DNA of 64,000 bases from Mesobacillus selenatarsenatis SF-1 (lineage in GTDB: Bacteria; Bacillota; Bacilli; Bacillales; Cytobacillaceae), in contig NZ_BASE01000044.1 in the NCBI RefSeq assembly GCF_000813125.1, positions 62,001-126,000 of the forward strand. Reading direction: 5' to 3'. Shown here one piece after another: positions 33,851 through 42,275 of the stretch (the first letter of the stretch is position 1; each line of letters opens with the position of its first letter). The translations under genes were made by a program, and so were the position numbers. The notes under the pieces were generated by a model that was not told where the DNA came from, did not search any database, and worked only from the letters and a program-made list of their open reading frames with translations.

Positions 33851-34435
33851 TTATTGCTTATTTTCAATTGACTCTGCCAGCCTAAAAAGAAAACCGTATA
33901 TTAAAGTATAAGCTTCTCTAACAGATAAATCCTCTTTGAATCCTTCCAGCCCATTCAATGGGAAATTAAGGCTCCAAACTCCTTCATTGGCATCGAACAT
34001 TAAATTATATCTAGACCCTTCATCATGGAGGTTTTCCTCCAGGTATTTTTTGATGACTGCTTCATATTTCTTCTGCACCTTAAGTCCCAGCATGACATCA
34101 TATGTTCCGAACACATCATCTTTTTCTAGACTGACGGCATCAACGCTAATCAGATCAAACCATTCGGATTCCAAATACATGAATTCATTTTTTCGCTCTT
34201 TAAAATAACCAATTGGAAGATTCAGGAACTCAAATAATTCTTCACCCAGGAACTCCTCAGTTTCTTTGTTGCCTCTTTCAACATAAGCATCCGCAAAACG
34301 AACATCCGATTCTAATTCTTTAACTTCAACTCCATGAAGCAGTCCATGACGTTGTGCATATTCTTTTTCTTCAGTATGTAATTCAACTGGATCCTTCAGC
34401 GTAGTTATATACTTCTCCATCTGTTTTTTTAACAT
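33851..34435 (-). CDS. Hypothetical cytoplasmic protein
   Basis: 194 residues from the ATG at 34435 (GGAGG 8 bases upstream). Acidic, alpha/beta composition, no signal or membrane segment. It contains a branched-aromatic stretch G-V-W-S-L-N-F-P-L-N-G-L-E-G-F and a C-terminal helix A-Y-T-L-I-Y-G-F-L-F-R-L-A. I do not recognise the family. Divergent from the CotZ-like coat gene. Confidence 0.65.
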   Translation of the reverse strand: MLKKQMEKYITTLKDPVELHTEEKEYAQRHGLLHGVEVKELESDVRFADAYVERGNKETEEFLGEELFEFLNLPIGYFKERKNEFMYLESEWFDLISVDAVSLEKDDVFGTYDVMLGLKVQKKYEAVIKKYLEENLHDEGSRYNLMFDANEGVWSLNFPLNGLEGFKEDLSVREAYTLIYGFLFRLAESIENKQ

Positions 34436-34560
34436 ATTAATTGCCTCCATATTTATTTAGCTGCTATTTATATTGAATGGTAAATTTGCAAATAGCAAAT
34501 ATCTTTATCAGTTTTCCCAAAACTTTATTAAGAATTTCGCCAGTATAGTCACATCCCCAT

Positions 34561-34587
34561 ACAAATCACTGCTTTTCCCCATATCCT
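34561..34587 (+). promoter_or_regulatory. Candidate SigK (mother-cell) promoter of the CotZ-like gene
   Basis: ACA, 16 bp, CATATCCT fits the loose SigK pattern mACm-N16..17-gCATAnnnT. It lies about 45 bp before the ATG. Weak consensus, supported by gene content. Confidence 0.35.
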
Positions 34588-34629
34588 GTTAATATATCAC
34601 CACTCTATAAGAAAGGAGAGGCGCGTTTT

Positions 34630-35415
34630 ATGAATTATTATTACAAAGATGATCATCGACCTGACGATGATTACACTCATAAAAAGGAAAAACCTAAGCA
34701 CCGGGATAGAGATAAACACAAGGATTGGGACGATCACAAAGATTGGGATGGCCACAAGGATCGGGACGATCACAAAGATTGGAATGACCACAAGGATTGG
34801 GACGATCACAAAGATTGGAATGACCACAAGGATTGGGATAAACGAAAGGAAAGAGATAAGCACAAGGAAAGGAAAAAGCATAAAGATTGGGACGATGACT
34901 TTCATGACTGTGGCTGTAACAAAGGCCACCATGATGAAAAACATTCCGACAAGTGTATATGCAAAAAAGTCAGGGAAATAAATGAAGCACAGCACAAGGT
35001 AAATCAAAGGAAACACGGATGTGATGTAAGCTGCGACCGGTCGATCAAAGAGCTGCTTAATCAATGCAAGCAATCAAGCTTCGATACAATACCGTTCAAA
35101 TTATTATGCGGCTGCACCAAAGGAGACTGCGAGACATTCGTTGGTACAGGTGTAGTAAAAATCGATGGCTGCTTTTTTGATATCAAGTCTAGTTTTTTCC
35201 GGGTTGTTGACTTTGTGAAAGGATCTGACTGCTGCGCGATTCTTGAGCTGCTCTGTCCGGAACGATGTGAAGGAAAGCATCACGGTATCGAGGGATTCAC
35301 AAGGACTGGAGCTTGCTTCGAAGTTGATTTGAAGGATTTTGTCGGCATTACTTGCTTCCCTCCTGTAAAAGTGAAGAAGATGGATCCTAAGAAGATGTTA
35401 TGCTCTCGACGCTAA
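34630..35415 (+). CDS. CotZ/CotY/ExsY-type spore coat protein with hexapeptide-repeat N-terminus
   Basis: 261 residues. Residues 1-95 are extremely charged, with seven contiguous H-K-D-W-D-D-type hexapeptides at 30-71 and one more at 84-89 (18-bp DNA repeats at about 34717-34842). From about 94 it is a Cys-rich CotZ-like domain (C-G-C-N-K, C-D-V-S-C, L-L-C-G-C-T-K-G-D-C, G-C-F-F-D-I-K-S-S-F-F-R-V-V, D-C-C-A-I-L-E-L-L-C-P). CotZ/ExsY proteins crosslink by disulfides and form the outer coat crust or exosporium basal layer. GAAAGGAGAGG precedes the ATG. The His/Trp/Asp repeats are not part of ordinary CotZ and look like a lineage-specific surface tail. Confidence 0.88.
   Translation: MNYYYKDDHRPDDDYTHKKEKPKHRDRDKHKDWDDHKDWDGHKDRDDHKDWNDHKDWDDHKDWNDHKDWDKRKERDKHKERKKHKDWDDDFHDCGCNKGHHDEKHSDKCICKKVREINEAQHKVNQRKHGCDVSCDRSIKELLNQCKQSSFDTIPFKLLCGCTKGDCETFVGTGVVKIDGCFFDIKSSFFRVVDFVKGSDCCAILELLCPERCEGKHHGIEGFTRTGACFEVDLKDFVGITCFPPVKVKKMDPKKMLCSRR
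34717..34842 (+). repeat. 18-bp coding tandem repeat (H-K-D-W-x-D hexapeptides)
   Basis: Seven in-frame units built on CACAAAGATTGGGACGAT-like sequence, with alternating third-position differences. Copy-number change would lengthen or shorten the coat-protein tail. Confidence 0.85.
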
Positions 35416-35452
35416 AGCGAGGATATAACAGTGGATTTTCAATATAGATCTA

Positions 35453-35482
35453 CAACCCCACATCAAGTGGGGTTGCTTTATT
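35453..35482 (+). terminator. Terminator of the CotZ-like gene
   Basis: CAACCCCAC pairs with GTGGGGTTG (loop ATCA), then CTTTATTTG. Confidence 0.75.
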
Positions 35483-35674
35483 TGTCTTTTAATCACATTT
35501 GTCCCGAATTCTCTTAACATTTTCACTGCTAATAAAAAAATATGTGATTGCCCTCTATCATTCGTCTATTCCTTTGCCGTTGTACTGGCATATATAAATA
35601 GTAAGTCAAAAGAAAGAAACGAAAACAATCTGTTTCTTACTGCTTTTGATTATAATAAAAAAGGAGTGAAAAAA

Positions 35675-36508
35675 ATGAAGAGAAATACAGATTGCAACTC
35701 GCACCATGGCTGCCCGCCACAGCTTTCTTGTGATAAAGCAAAAACGATTCGGGTAGATTGCGATAGTGATTCCTTCCATCCATATGGCAACAAACTCAAA
35801 TTCCCAGTCGCCGACATCAATGTAGCTCTGGCCGAAGTAGAACTACAAGTTGAAGTTGAATCTGACATCAAGCTGCCAACTGCAGCACGTGAAATCAAGC
35901 ATATGCGCAGAAACGTTTCCCTGACTCAATGTAAGGCGATCCGCTCTGCAATGGATTACAAAAAGGTAAAACTCTATATTTCTGGTGTTGTTCATAAAAA
36001 TATCCAGTATGTAGAACAATGCAGTGGCTTGCTGAAGGACTACAGTGTAGATGTACCATTTACTTGCAGTGAAGCTGTCCATGTCTTCAACTACCCTGAT
36101 TACGAACATCTAAGCCAGAAGAACACGGTCTTTGAAAGAAGATTCATTGATAAAAAAGGCCACGGAGCTGACCAGTGCACCTCTGGAGCATTTACGTATG
36201 AATACTATAATGAGCCAATTGAATGCAAACTTCTTGCTTCTTTCGTCAACGACCTGGACCTTTACAAGGATTTTGACAACTGGGGCAGATTCAGCCGCAT
36301 CACTGAAAAGATGGAGGTTGGTTTATTCTTCAAATTGCTTCAGAAGCAGCAGGTTGACTTAGACCATTCCCATGGATACAAAGATAAAGAAGAGTCATCT
36401 TCATCATCGTCGTCATCATCCTCTTGGGAATCAGATTATAAAATGGAGCACGAGCCAAAAAACATGAAGCACAGAATGGATGCATTAATGAAACGCCATG
36501 AAGGCTAA
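35675..36508 (+). CDS. Spore-surface protein, CsxC-like family (tentative)
   Basis: 277 residues from the ATG at 35675 (AAGGAGTG upstream). A core shared with the two minus-strand paralogues is visible: F-P-V-A-D-I-N-V-A-L-A-E-V-E-L..I-K-L-P..R-E-I-K-H-M-R-R-N-V-S-L-T-Q-C, then L-Y-I-S-G-V-V-H-K-N-I-Q-Y, Y-S-V-D-V-P-F, and ..F-F-K-L-L-Q-K-Q-Q-V-D. The C-terminus has a run of Ser residues (about 240-252) and a charged tail. I believe proteins of this type are annotated CsxC-like in spore formers, but this is from memory. Located in the coat cluster, so mother-cell expression is likely. Confidence 0.65.
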   Translation: MKRNTDCNSHHGCPPQLSCDKAKTIRVDCDSDSFHPYGNKLKFPVADINVALAEVELQVEVESDIKLPTAAREIKHMRRNVSLTQCKAIRSAMDYKKVKLYISGVVHKNIQYVEQCSGLLKDYSVDVPFTCSEAVHVFNYPDYEHLSQKNTVFERRFIDKKGHGADQCTSGAFTYEYYNEPIECKLLASFVNDLDLYKDFDNWGRFSRITEKMEVGLFFKLLQKQQVDLDHSHGYKDKEESSSSSSSSSSWESDYKMEHEPKNMKHRMDALMKRHEG

Positions 36509-36518
36509 CACCAAAGCA

Positions 36519-36550
36519 AGGGTGTCTCACCTGAGGCACCCTGTTTTCCT
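36519..36550. terminator. Convergent terminator in the coat cluster
   Basis: AGGGTGTCTCA pairs with TGAGGCACCCT, followed by GTTTTCCTTT on the + strand. Confidence 0.75.
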
Positions 36551-37654
36551 TTATAGCGAAAGCAGCTTTTGTAAATCCAGGCATTGTGTTTGAAATAGCT
36601 CCATTTTCATCCTTGCCGTACCCTGGATCATTACTCTGTCGTTCTGGATGAATTGTTCATTCCACACACAATGCAAACTCGATAGACTGAAATCCACTTT
36701 TTCTACTAAACTCTCACTATATTCACGGGTATATCCTTCTTCCCTACCAAGATTTGAAGTGAATAAATATTCCTTGCTTTCTTTGGCAGAAAGTTCGGGC
36801 TTATGAACCCATTTTACCGGGATGATTTTTTTCCATGGTATGTGTATCTTAAGTGAATGCATCGTCCCAGTATCGTCAATACTTACATAATCAATATTTA
36901 GCAGAAGCGTTCCTTTGGTGAATAAGTTGGCTGATGGCAGCAATACCTCAGCATCAATCGAATGAAGTGAGCACTCTACATTAGAAACCGTGGAAATTGG
37001 CCTTGAGAGACTGAATGTATCAAAGATGTCAATTTCGAGATCAACATCTGCCAGATGTAAAGGAAGCCTCACCTTCGTCATTTCTGTCTTAGTTTTTTTT
37101 CCACTGTATGCGGCTGTAGCTAATTTCATAGATTCTGAGGAAGATTCAGATGAATCATATTGATAATCCACTGATTCATCAAGGCTATCATTATAATGAA
37201 GCTCATCACAGTATTCGTTTATGGCTAATAATTGATTGGCAGATTCCTCTTCATCAGGGGAACTGCTGGACTCCTCCAACATAATTTCACTAGAGGATTC
37301 CATGTGACCTTCCTGAATTTCCTCCTCTACATAATCCTCTATGCCACCAACGACTTCATTCAGTTCACTTGACTCTTCCTCAACCTCATCTATTGTAAAT
37401 TTTCTTCTTGAAGCAGAAGGCTTTTCTTCGACACTTTTAATAACAGGAGGCGCGAGGATCAGTGGCTTGCCTGAACTCTTTCCTTTTGGCAGGAACCTGC
37501 TTTCATTGAAATTTCCGCCTAGATCTTTATCGATTTCCTCAAAAACTTTTTCCATTTCCGAGTCACGTTCAGACACTCCGCGCTCTACAGAATTATTTCT
37601 CCAATTCCCCTGGAAAAGATGCATTTCATGAAACGTTCTATTTGTGTTTTCCAT
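36551..37654 (-). CDS. Acidic Ser-rich spore-surface-like protein (BC_2427-like, tentative)
   Basis: 367 residues from the ATG at 37654 (TTG at 37660 possible). The N-terminal ~190 residues are acidic and Ser/Glu-rich (E-E-S-S-S-S-P-D-E-E, S-S-E-S-S-S-E-S), likely disordered. The C-terminal ~170 residues hold a domain V-R-L-P-L-H-L-A-D-V-D-L-E-I-D-I-F-D-T-F-S-L ... V-E-C-S-L-H-S-I-D-A-E-V-L-L-P-S-A-N-L-F-T-K-G-T-L-L with the same design as the neighbouring paralogues. No good ribosome site is near the start; a strong AAAGGAGGG lies 38 bases too far upstream, an oddity. Function unknown. Confidence 0.6.
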   Translation of the reverse strand: MENTNRTFHEMHLFQGNWRNNSVERGVSERDSEMEKVFEEIDKDLGGNFNESRFLPKGKSSGKPLILAPPVIKSVEEKPSASRRKFTIDEVEEESSELNEVVGGIEDYVEEEIQEGHMESSSEIMLEESSSSPDEEESANQLLAINEYCDELHYNDSLDESVDYQYDSSESSSESMKLATAAYSGKKTKTEMTKVRLPLHLADVDLEIDIFDTFSLSRPISTVSNVECSLHSIDAEVLLPSANLFTKGTLLLNIDYVSIDDTGTMHSLKIHIPWKKIIPVKWVHKPELSAKESKEYLFTSNLGREEGYTREYSESLVEKVDFSLSSLHCVWNEQFIQNDRVMIQGTARMKMELFQTQCLDLQKLLSL

Positions 37655-37721
37655 ATTCAATGGAAGGGTCTGCTTTTATTGCAACCTATCCCTACCCTCC
37701 TTTCTTTATAGGGGTAAAAAC

Positions 37722-37767
37722 ATAAAGGGGCATATACTATTGGTGCCTAGTATATTACCCCGCCTTT
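37722..37767. terminator. Hairpin downstream of the 259-aa coat-cluster gene
   Basis: GGGGCATATACTA pairs with TAGTATATTACCCC (small bulge); T-rich sequence follows on both strands. Confidence 0.6.
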
Positions 37768-37777
37768 TATCTAATAT

Positions 37778-38557
37778 TTATTCTGATTCGTCATAGCAAT
37801 CTGGATCATTTGTTGCTGATGAAACGCGGATTTGTTGATTTTGAAGTACGCGGACAGTGAAATCAATGACCATTTTTTCTTCGATTGTCTGGAAATACCC
37901 TTCATCGATCGGTGAAGATGTAGGAAGCGGCTGTCTGTCAATCGCTTCATCCCATTCAATGATTTGACTTGATACTAATTCACAGAAAGGCAGCTCGTTA
38001 TAGTGCTGTGAGCTTTCCTGATGAAATTGGCTCAAGTCGCTTGTCAGCAATTCATCTTTCTCCGGAAATCCTGTTGACAAAGGTTTTGATACGAAAAAGT
38101 CGAATTCCTTACGGTTGTTTACTTGAGGCAATACAGGCTTTGAAAGGAAGTCCTTCACTTCTGTTACTACCTGGAACGGAATATCTACTGTATAAGAATG
38201 CAAGTCGGAAGCTACTGAAGATGATGATGAAGCTTCGATTTCCTGACTCGGACTTGCATATTGGATATTCTTCCTTACAAACCCTTTGATAAACAATTTA
38301 TTTGTCGGCAAAAGCAGTCTGCATTGAGTCAATTTTATTCTTTTTTTGATATCCTTAATTTCTAGTACTGGTTCTGGAAAATTGATCATCGTATCCAGAT
38401 TCACGTGCAAGGTCAGTTCCGCAAGAACGACAGGAACTTTGGTAACCAACTTTCCCAGGCTTACATGTGGATGGTGGTGTCGAGGTGAGCATTCAAAATG
38501 ATCTGTTGAAGGCTTACACTCAAAATCAGGCTTTTTATTTTTATCTAATTCAAACAT
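37778..38557 (-). CDS. Spore-surface protein, CsxC-like family (tentative)
   Basis: 259 residues; AAGGAGG precedes the ATG. After a His-rich start (H-F-E-C-S-P-R-H-H-H-P-H) comes the family core: V-P-V-V-L-A-E-L-T-L-H-V-N-L-D, I-N-F-P-E-P-V-L-E-I-K-D-I-K-K-R-I-K-L-T-Q-C, F-I-K-G-F-V-R-K-N-I-Q-Y-A, Y-T-V-D-I-P-F, and ..R-V-L-Q-N-Q-Q-I-R-V. It is clearly paralogous to 38869-39651, sharing long stretches. Probably a coat or exosporium component; evidence is family resemblance and neighbours. Confidence 0.68.
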   Translation of the reverse strand: MFELDKNKKPDFECKPSTDHFECSPRHHHPHVSLGKLVTKVPVVLAELTLHVNLDTMINFPEPVLEIKDIKKRIKLTQCRLLLPTNKLFIKGFVRKNIQYASPSQEIEASSSSSVASDLHSYTVDIPFQVVTEVKDFLSKPVLPQVNNRKEFDFFVSKPLSTGFPEKDELLTSDLSQFHQESSQHYNELPFCELVSSQIIEWDEAIDRQPLPTSSPIDEGYFQTIEEKMVIDFTVRVLQNQQIRVSSATNDPDCYDESE

Positions 38558-38796
38558 ACATGGCTCCTCCTTATAACTCCTTAGAGTGAAGATGCTTTAT
38601 CCTATGCACTTTGATTTTCTGGGTCTAGGCATTTGCCCGTATGCAATTACAAAATTCAGGGCAAGTACCCAGTGACATCCCTTTATATCCCTGGGAATGT
38701 ACATGTTAAATTTCATTATAATAATTTTTTTAGGGGGTTTAAGTCTTCTTATATTACTTGCAAAAACATCATCAAATGAATATGTATAAGTACATA

Positions 38797-38833
38797 GAAA
38801 AAGACGATAACAGTTGATATCTGATATCGTCTT
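38797..38833 (-). terminator. Terminator of the 260-aa coat-cluster gene
   Basis: AAGACGATA pairs with TATCGTCTT, followed on the minus strand by TTTTC. 38558-38796 otherwise holds only the promoter region of the 37778-38557 gene, with no further gene seen. Confidence 0.7.
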
Positions 38834-38868
38834 GGTCCTTTTTTCTTTCTGAAGATCACAGATCAGAA

Positions 38869-39651
38869 TTAGTCTGCGATAATCCTTACTTGCTGGTTTT
38901 GAATTACTCTAACCCGGAATTCCAATAATGACTTTTCAACCATATTATAGAATACTCCTTCTTCGAATGGAGCATTATGATGCAGGGGATGACGGTCAAT
39001 CGCTTCATCATATTGGACGATTCGGCTATCAATCAGCTCACAGTAAGGAAATTGATTATAGAATTGGTCACTTACCTGGTGGAACTGCGATAGATCGCTA
39101 GACAGGAGTCGGTCTTTTTCAGGGAAACCAGTGCCTAATTTCTGAGCTCTGAAGAAATCGAATTCGAAGCGCGAATTAAATTCCGGAAGGACTGGTGGTC
39201 TATTAAAATCTGCTGCTGCAATTGTAGTTACACAGTCAAATGGAACGTCAACAGTTAGTGAGCGCAAATCAGATGCCACACAATCACCGCTTGTTTTTGG
39301 GCAAGGTGTTGCATATTGGATATTTTTGCGGATAAATCCTTTAATGAAAAGTGGAATGTCAGAAATAAGATCTCCCGCATCATCAAGCTCAGCCCCACCA
39401 AGCAGCAATGTGCACTGGACAATCTTAACCCTCTTTTTTATATCCTTAATTTCTAAAACCGGATCTGGGAAATGAATATTAGCATCAAGATTGCTTGTAA
39501 TACGAACTTCAGTAAGAGTTACTGGCAAATTAACGAGTGCTGGTCCTGCATCTATATTGCCTGATAACGCCTGAACGTTAGCACACTCAGCCTTAGAGGC
39601 AGACTTATTTATGCTAACACATTTGTGGTTACCATGTTTATCATTAGTCAT
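38869..39651 (-). CDS. Spore-surface protein, CsxC-like family (tentative)
   Basis: 260 residues; AAAGGAGG precedes the ATG. Core motifs match the neighbour: L-P-V-T-L-T-E-V-R-I-T-S-N-L-D, I-H-F-P-D-P-V-L-E-I-K-D-I-K-K-R-V-K, F-I-K-G-F-I-R-K-N-I-Q-Y-A-T-P-C, L-T-V-D-V-P-F, and L-S-S-D-L-S-Q-F-H-Q-V-S. Recent duplication with the 37778-38557 gene is likely. First of the minus-strand coat genes, divergent from the ParM-like actin. Confidence 0.68.
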   Translation of the reverse strand: MTNDKHGNHKCVSINKSASKAECANVQALSGNIDAGPALVNLPVTLTEVRITSNLDANIHFPDPVLEIKDIKKRVKIVQCTLLLGGAELDDAGDLISDIPLFIKGFIRKNIQYATPCPKTSGDCVASDLRSLTVDVPFDCVTTIAAADFNRPPVLPEFNSRFEFDFFRAQKLGTGFPEKDRLLSSDLSQFHQVSDQFYNQFPYCELIDSRIVQYDEAIDRHPLHHNAPFEEGVFYNMVEKSLLEFRVRVIQNQQVRIIAD

Positions 39652-39854
39652 TTTATTTCCTCCTTTAAAATTTCTTGTACAATTTATCCTATTCCTACTA
39701 GATTTTTTGGACTAGATGAATGAATCAGCACAAATGCGGATTTTTTACGATTCACGAGATTTCCTCAACAATTAATTTCTTTTCTTCCATTAAAATTAGG
39801 TACTTGCACAATTGAACAGGCACTTTGCATAGGATTCAAAAGGAGGAGGATAAA

Positions 39855-41045
39855 ATGAACAATCATAATTATTTTGCAGTCGACATAGGCAACAGCTGGT
39901 ATAAAGTTCTAGCCTCTGATCATGGAGAGCTAAGGGAATACCAGATGCCAAACGCCATCGCATTGTATGACGATGAGTTTTACGAAAAGCCCTATGACGA
40001 GGAAGATATTGACCTCGAGGAGAATTTGATCGTAGAGGTAAAAAGCCCGGCGATCACAAATAAAAGAGAAATTTTTTATGCTGGAAAAGCGGCTGCCAAG
40101 CAAAGAAATGTCAGCCTGACAGCAAGCAATAATCAAAAAGCTGACGAAGACCGCACATATATCCTTCTATTTGCCGCGGCTGCCTACCATGCTTCAATCA
40201 TAAATCCAAATGACATCGAATTAAGTTATTGTATAGACCAATTAGCTGTATCTCTTCCAACCACGCAATATAAGGAGAGGAAAGAATTAATCAAGCAGCG
40301 CTTGATTGGTAACCATACCATTACACTCCATAAAGTGCCGGGAATTCCGGAGCCGAAAGAACTGATTGTCAAGCTTGAAATCAAGGATGTGATTGTCGGT
40401 GCGGAAGGAGCATGTGCCTATTTAGGATTAATTCGGGACGTTGATACACTGACAATTAAGGACGATAACCTGGTGAAGGATTCTAAGAAAGGAATCATCA
40501 TTGGCGACCTGGGAGGTGATTCAGTAGATTTCGTTGGAATCAAGAACAGTAAGCCTGTAGCCTCAGTTGAAGGCGACCATTTTGGAATCAATTTGTTCTT
40601 GGATACGATCATAAAAAAAATCAGTAAGAATGAATTATACACTTTCGACTCAAGGTCTGAGTTAGAAGAAAAGCTATTCGCCGGCCAATCAGAATGGTAT
40701 GTCGAACCTTTTGCCGGTGTCAGGAAAGATATTAGCAAGTATGTAATCCCTCAATTGAGGATCATGGCAATAAAGTACCTTGAGCACTTTGACCGCGCCA
40801 GAAGCAGTTCCAGCGAAATCAAGGGAGCATCCCGTTACATTGCAGTTGGTGGTGCAGCAAAACTCGCCCAGAATCAAATACAGGAAGCCGCAGTAAGATG
40901 GGCTGATAAGGGGCGCCCTATTGAGCTGACTTTCCCAGAAAACCTGGAAAAATTGAACGTCTTCGGACTCATGATTTTAGCCAAAATGAATCAACTCAAG
41001 AAACAACATGAGAATACCGAGGAACTAATTTCCATTGAAGGATGA
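39855..41045 (+). CDS. ParM/Alp-like actin ATPase
   Basis: 396 residues from the ATG at 39855 (AAAGGAGGAGG upstream). Actin-fold signatures: phosphate-1 loop A-V-D-I-G-N-S-W-Y-K-V, phosphate-2 G-D-L-G-G-D-S-V-D-F, adenosine motif I-A-V-G-G-A-A-K-L-A. Such filament-forming ATPases usually segregate plasmids with a ParR adaptor bound to parC repeats. A small gene follows directly. No parC-like iterons were seen upstream (39652-39854) and the neighbourhood is chromosomal, so the cargo is unclear; an integrated plasmid remnant or a domesticated actin are both possible. Confidence 0.85.
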   Translation: MNNHNYFAVDIGNSWYKVLASDHGELREYQMPNAIALYDDEFYEKPYDEEDIDLEENLIVEVKSPAITNKREIFYAGKAAAKQRNVSLTASNNQKADEDRTYILLFAAAAYHASIINPNDIELSYCIDQLAVSLPTTQYKERKELIKQRLIGNHTITLHKVPGIPEPKELIVKLEIKDVIVGAEGACAYLGLIRDVDTLTIKDDNLVKDSKKGIIIGDLGGDSVDFVGIKNSKPVASVEGDHFGINLFLDTIIKKISKNELYTFDSRSELEEKLFAGQSEWYVEPFAGVRKDISKYVIPQLRIMAIKYLEHFDRARSSSSEIKGASRYIAVGGAAKLAQNQIQEAAVRWADKGRPIELTFPENLEKLNVFGLMILAKMNQLKKQHENTEELISIEG

Positions 41046-41050
41046 TCGGT

Positions 41051-41425
41051 ATGTCAAACACATATACGGATTATGTAAATAAGATCGCGATAACTGTCCC
41101 TGAACGATATATTGATGTTAAGACTGGTGAGTCGTACTCGGTTTCACCAAAAATAGTGGACCAAATCGAATATCATGCCGATAACAGTTCACTGAGCCAT
41201 CTTGTTCTATCCGCACTCCATCATTACCTAAATCCCAAGCCCGTATTGAGTGGTGGCTCTGCTGAAATCCTTCAGCAGCTTGCTGACATTCGATCGATGC
41301 TTGAAAATGGCACCTACCTCATCCAGCCACCTATAAAGGCAAGAACCATGAAAGAACAAACAGAGGCCGCAAAATTACTCAATATGAAGGAAGTTGAGGA
41401 TATCCTTGAAGCGTTCGGGGGCTAG
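41051..41425 (+). CDS. Putative ParR-like partner of the actin
   Basis: 124 residues from the ATG at 41051 (AAGGATG upstream); an ATG at 41042 overlaps the actin stop. Features: a basic/beta N-terminal part (Y-V-N-K-I-A-I-T-V-P-E-R-Y-I-D-V), a helical middle (S-L-S-H-L-V-L-S-A-L-H-H-Y-L) resembling a ribbon-helix-helix or helical DNA-binding adaptor, and a C-terminal acidic helix ..M-K-E-V-E-D-I-L-E-A-F-G-G that could contact the filament. Role inferred from its position behind parM; no motif proves DNA binding. Confidence 0.55.
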   Translation: MSNTYTDYVNKIAITVPERYIDVKTGESYSVSPKIVDQIEYHADNSSLSHLVLSALHHYLNPKPVLSGGSAEILQQLADIRSMLENGTYLIQPPIKARTMKEQTEAAKLLNMKEVEDILEAFGG

Positions 41426-41442
41426 TCATATTGAACAAAATT

Positions 41443-41478
41443 AAGGACGGTACTAATGTACACGTCCTTCACTTTTGT
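41443..41478 (+). terminator. Terminator of the ParM-like operon
   Basis: AAGGACG pairs with CGTCCTT with an inner TAC/GTA, followed by CACTTTTG. Confidence 0.6.
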
Positions 41479-41522
41479 ATTTGGGTCTTTTGAATCTATC
41501 TTCATAGTTAAAATCAGTTTCT

Positions 41523-42173
41523 TCATTTAATTACACTTGAAATAATTGAGAGTAGTTTTGGATAGTAGCGGACGAAGAATTCATGATCGGTGGTTTCGGC
41601 TTTATTATAGAACTCGATGATCCTATATGCGGCTTGTTTTTTGTGGACAGCTGGAATGTGGAAAAAGTCTATGATTGGGAAATAGGTGCTATCCCCTGCA
41701 GGAAGAAGATATCCTATAAGCAAATCGCTTTCCTTTGGCAAATGGTATATTTCATTATATACTCCAACTAATCTCTCCTTCATAAGAATGATATCCTTAA
41801 GTACTAGCACTCTTTCCCCAAGAAATCCCTCAATGTTATAAACTCCAGGAAGTGCATATTTCCATTCACTGATGAGTGTATGCACTTTGGGTTTCATTCT
41901 GCTTTTATATTTTGGCGAGTCTAGATAAAACTCAAAAATAGACTTCTTCTCATCGCTGAGGCGGTGGGAAAACACAACCCAAGAAATTAAGTGAGGCACC
42001 AGTGCGGAGGCAATTTCTTCAGGAATCTGTTCTGTTTCTATAAAATCATTAACTAATCCAAGTAAATATACACCATAGTAAACACTGCTGAAATTGAATA
42101 TTTCTCCAATCTCTTCAAAAGCCAAATCTTTTAATTTCTCCTGAATTGAGATTACCTTTTGTTCAACTGCCAT
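41523..42173 (-). CDS. Hypothetical cytoplasmic protein
   Basis: 216 residues; AAGGAG precedes the ATG. Mostly helical with aromatic-rich segments (I-F-N-F-S-S-V-Y-Y-G-V-Y-L-L-G-L, L-I-S-W-V-V-F-S-H-R-L). No membrane or signal segment is convincing and I do not recognise the family. Downstream of glutaminase on the same strand but 100 bp apart. Confidence 0.6.
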   Translation of the reverse strand: MAVEQKVISIQEKLKDLAFEEIGEIFNFSSVYYGVYLLGLVNDFIETEQIPEEIASALVPHLISWVVFSHRLSDEKKSIFEFYLDSPKYKSRMKPKVHTLISEWKYALPGVYNIEGFLGERVLVLKDIILMKERLVGVYNEIYHLPKESDLLIGYLLPAGDSTYFPIIDFFHIPAVHKKQAAYRIIEFYNKAETTDHEFFVRYYPKLLSIISSVIK

Positions 42174-42275
42174 ATTTTTCTCCTTTCAATTGTAATCAAT
42201 CACCTCCTTATCATATCAAGAATTTAAATACGCATGCGGGTAATATTTGTCTGAATTTTTACAATTTTACATTCA

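Noticed and set aside
34597-35073. 158-residue very hydrophobic minus-strand ORF with V-I-V-P-I-L-V repeats
   Set aside because: It is the exact antisense of the H-K-D-W-D-D repeat and Cys-rich coat gene; the apparent hydrophobic repeats are the complement of Asp/His/Lys codons. No ribosome site.
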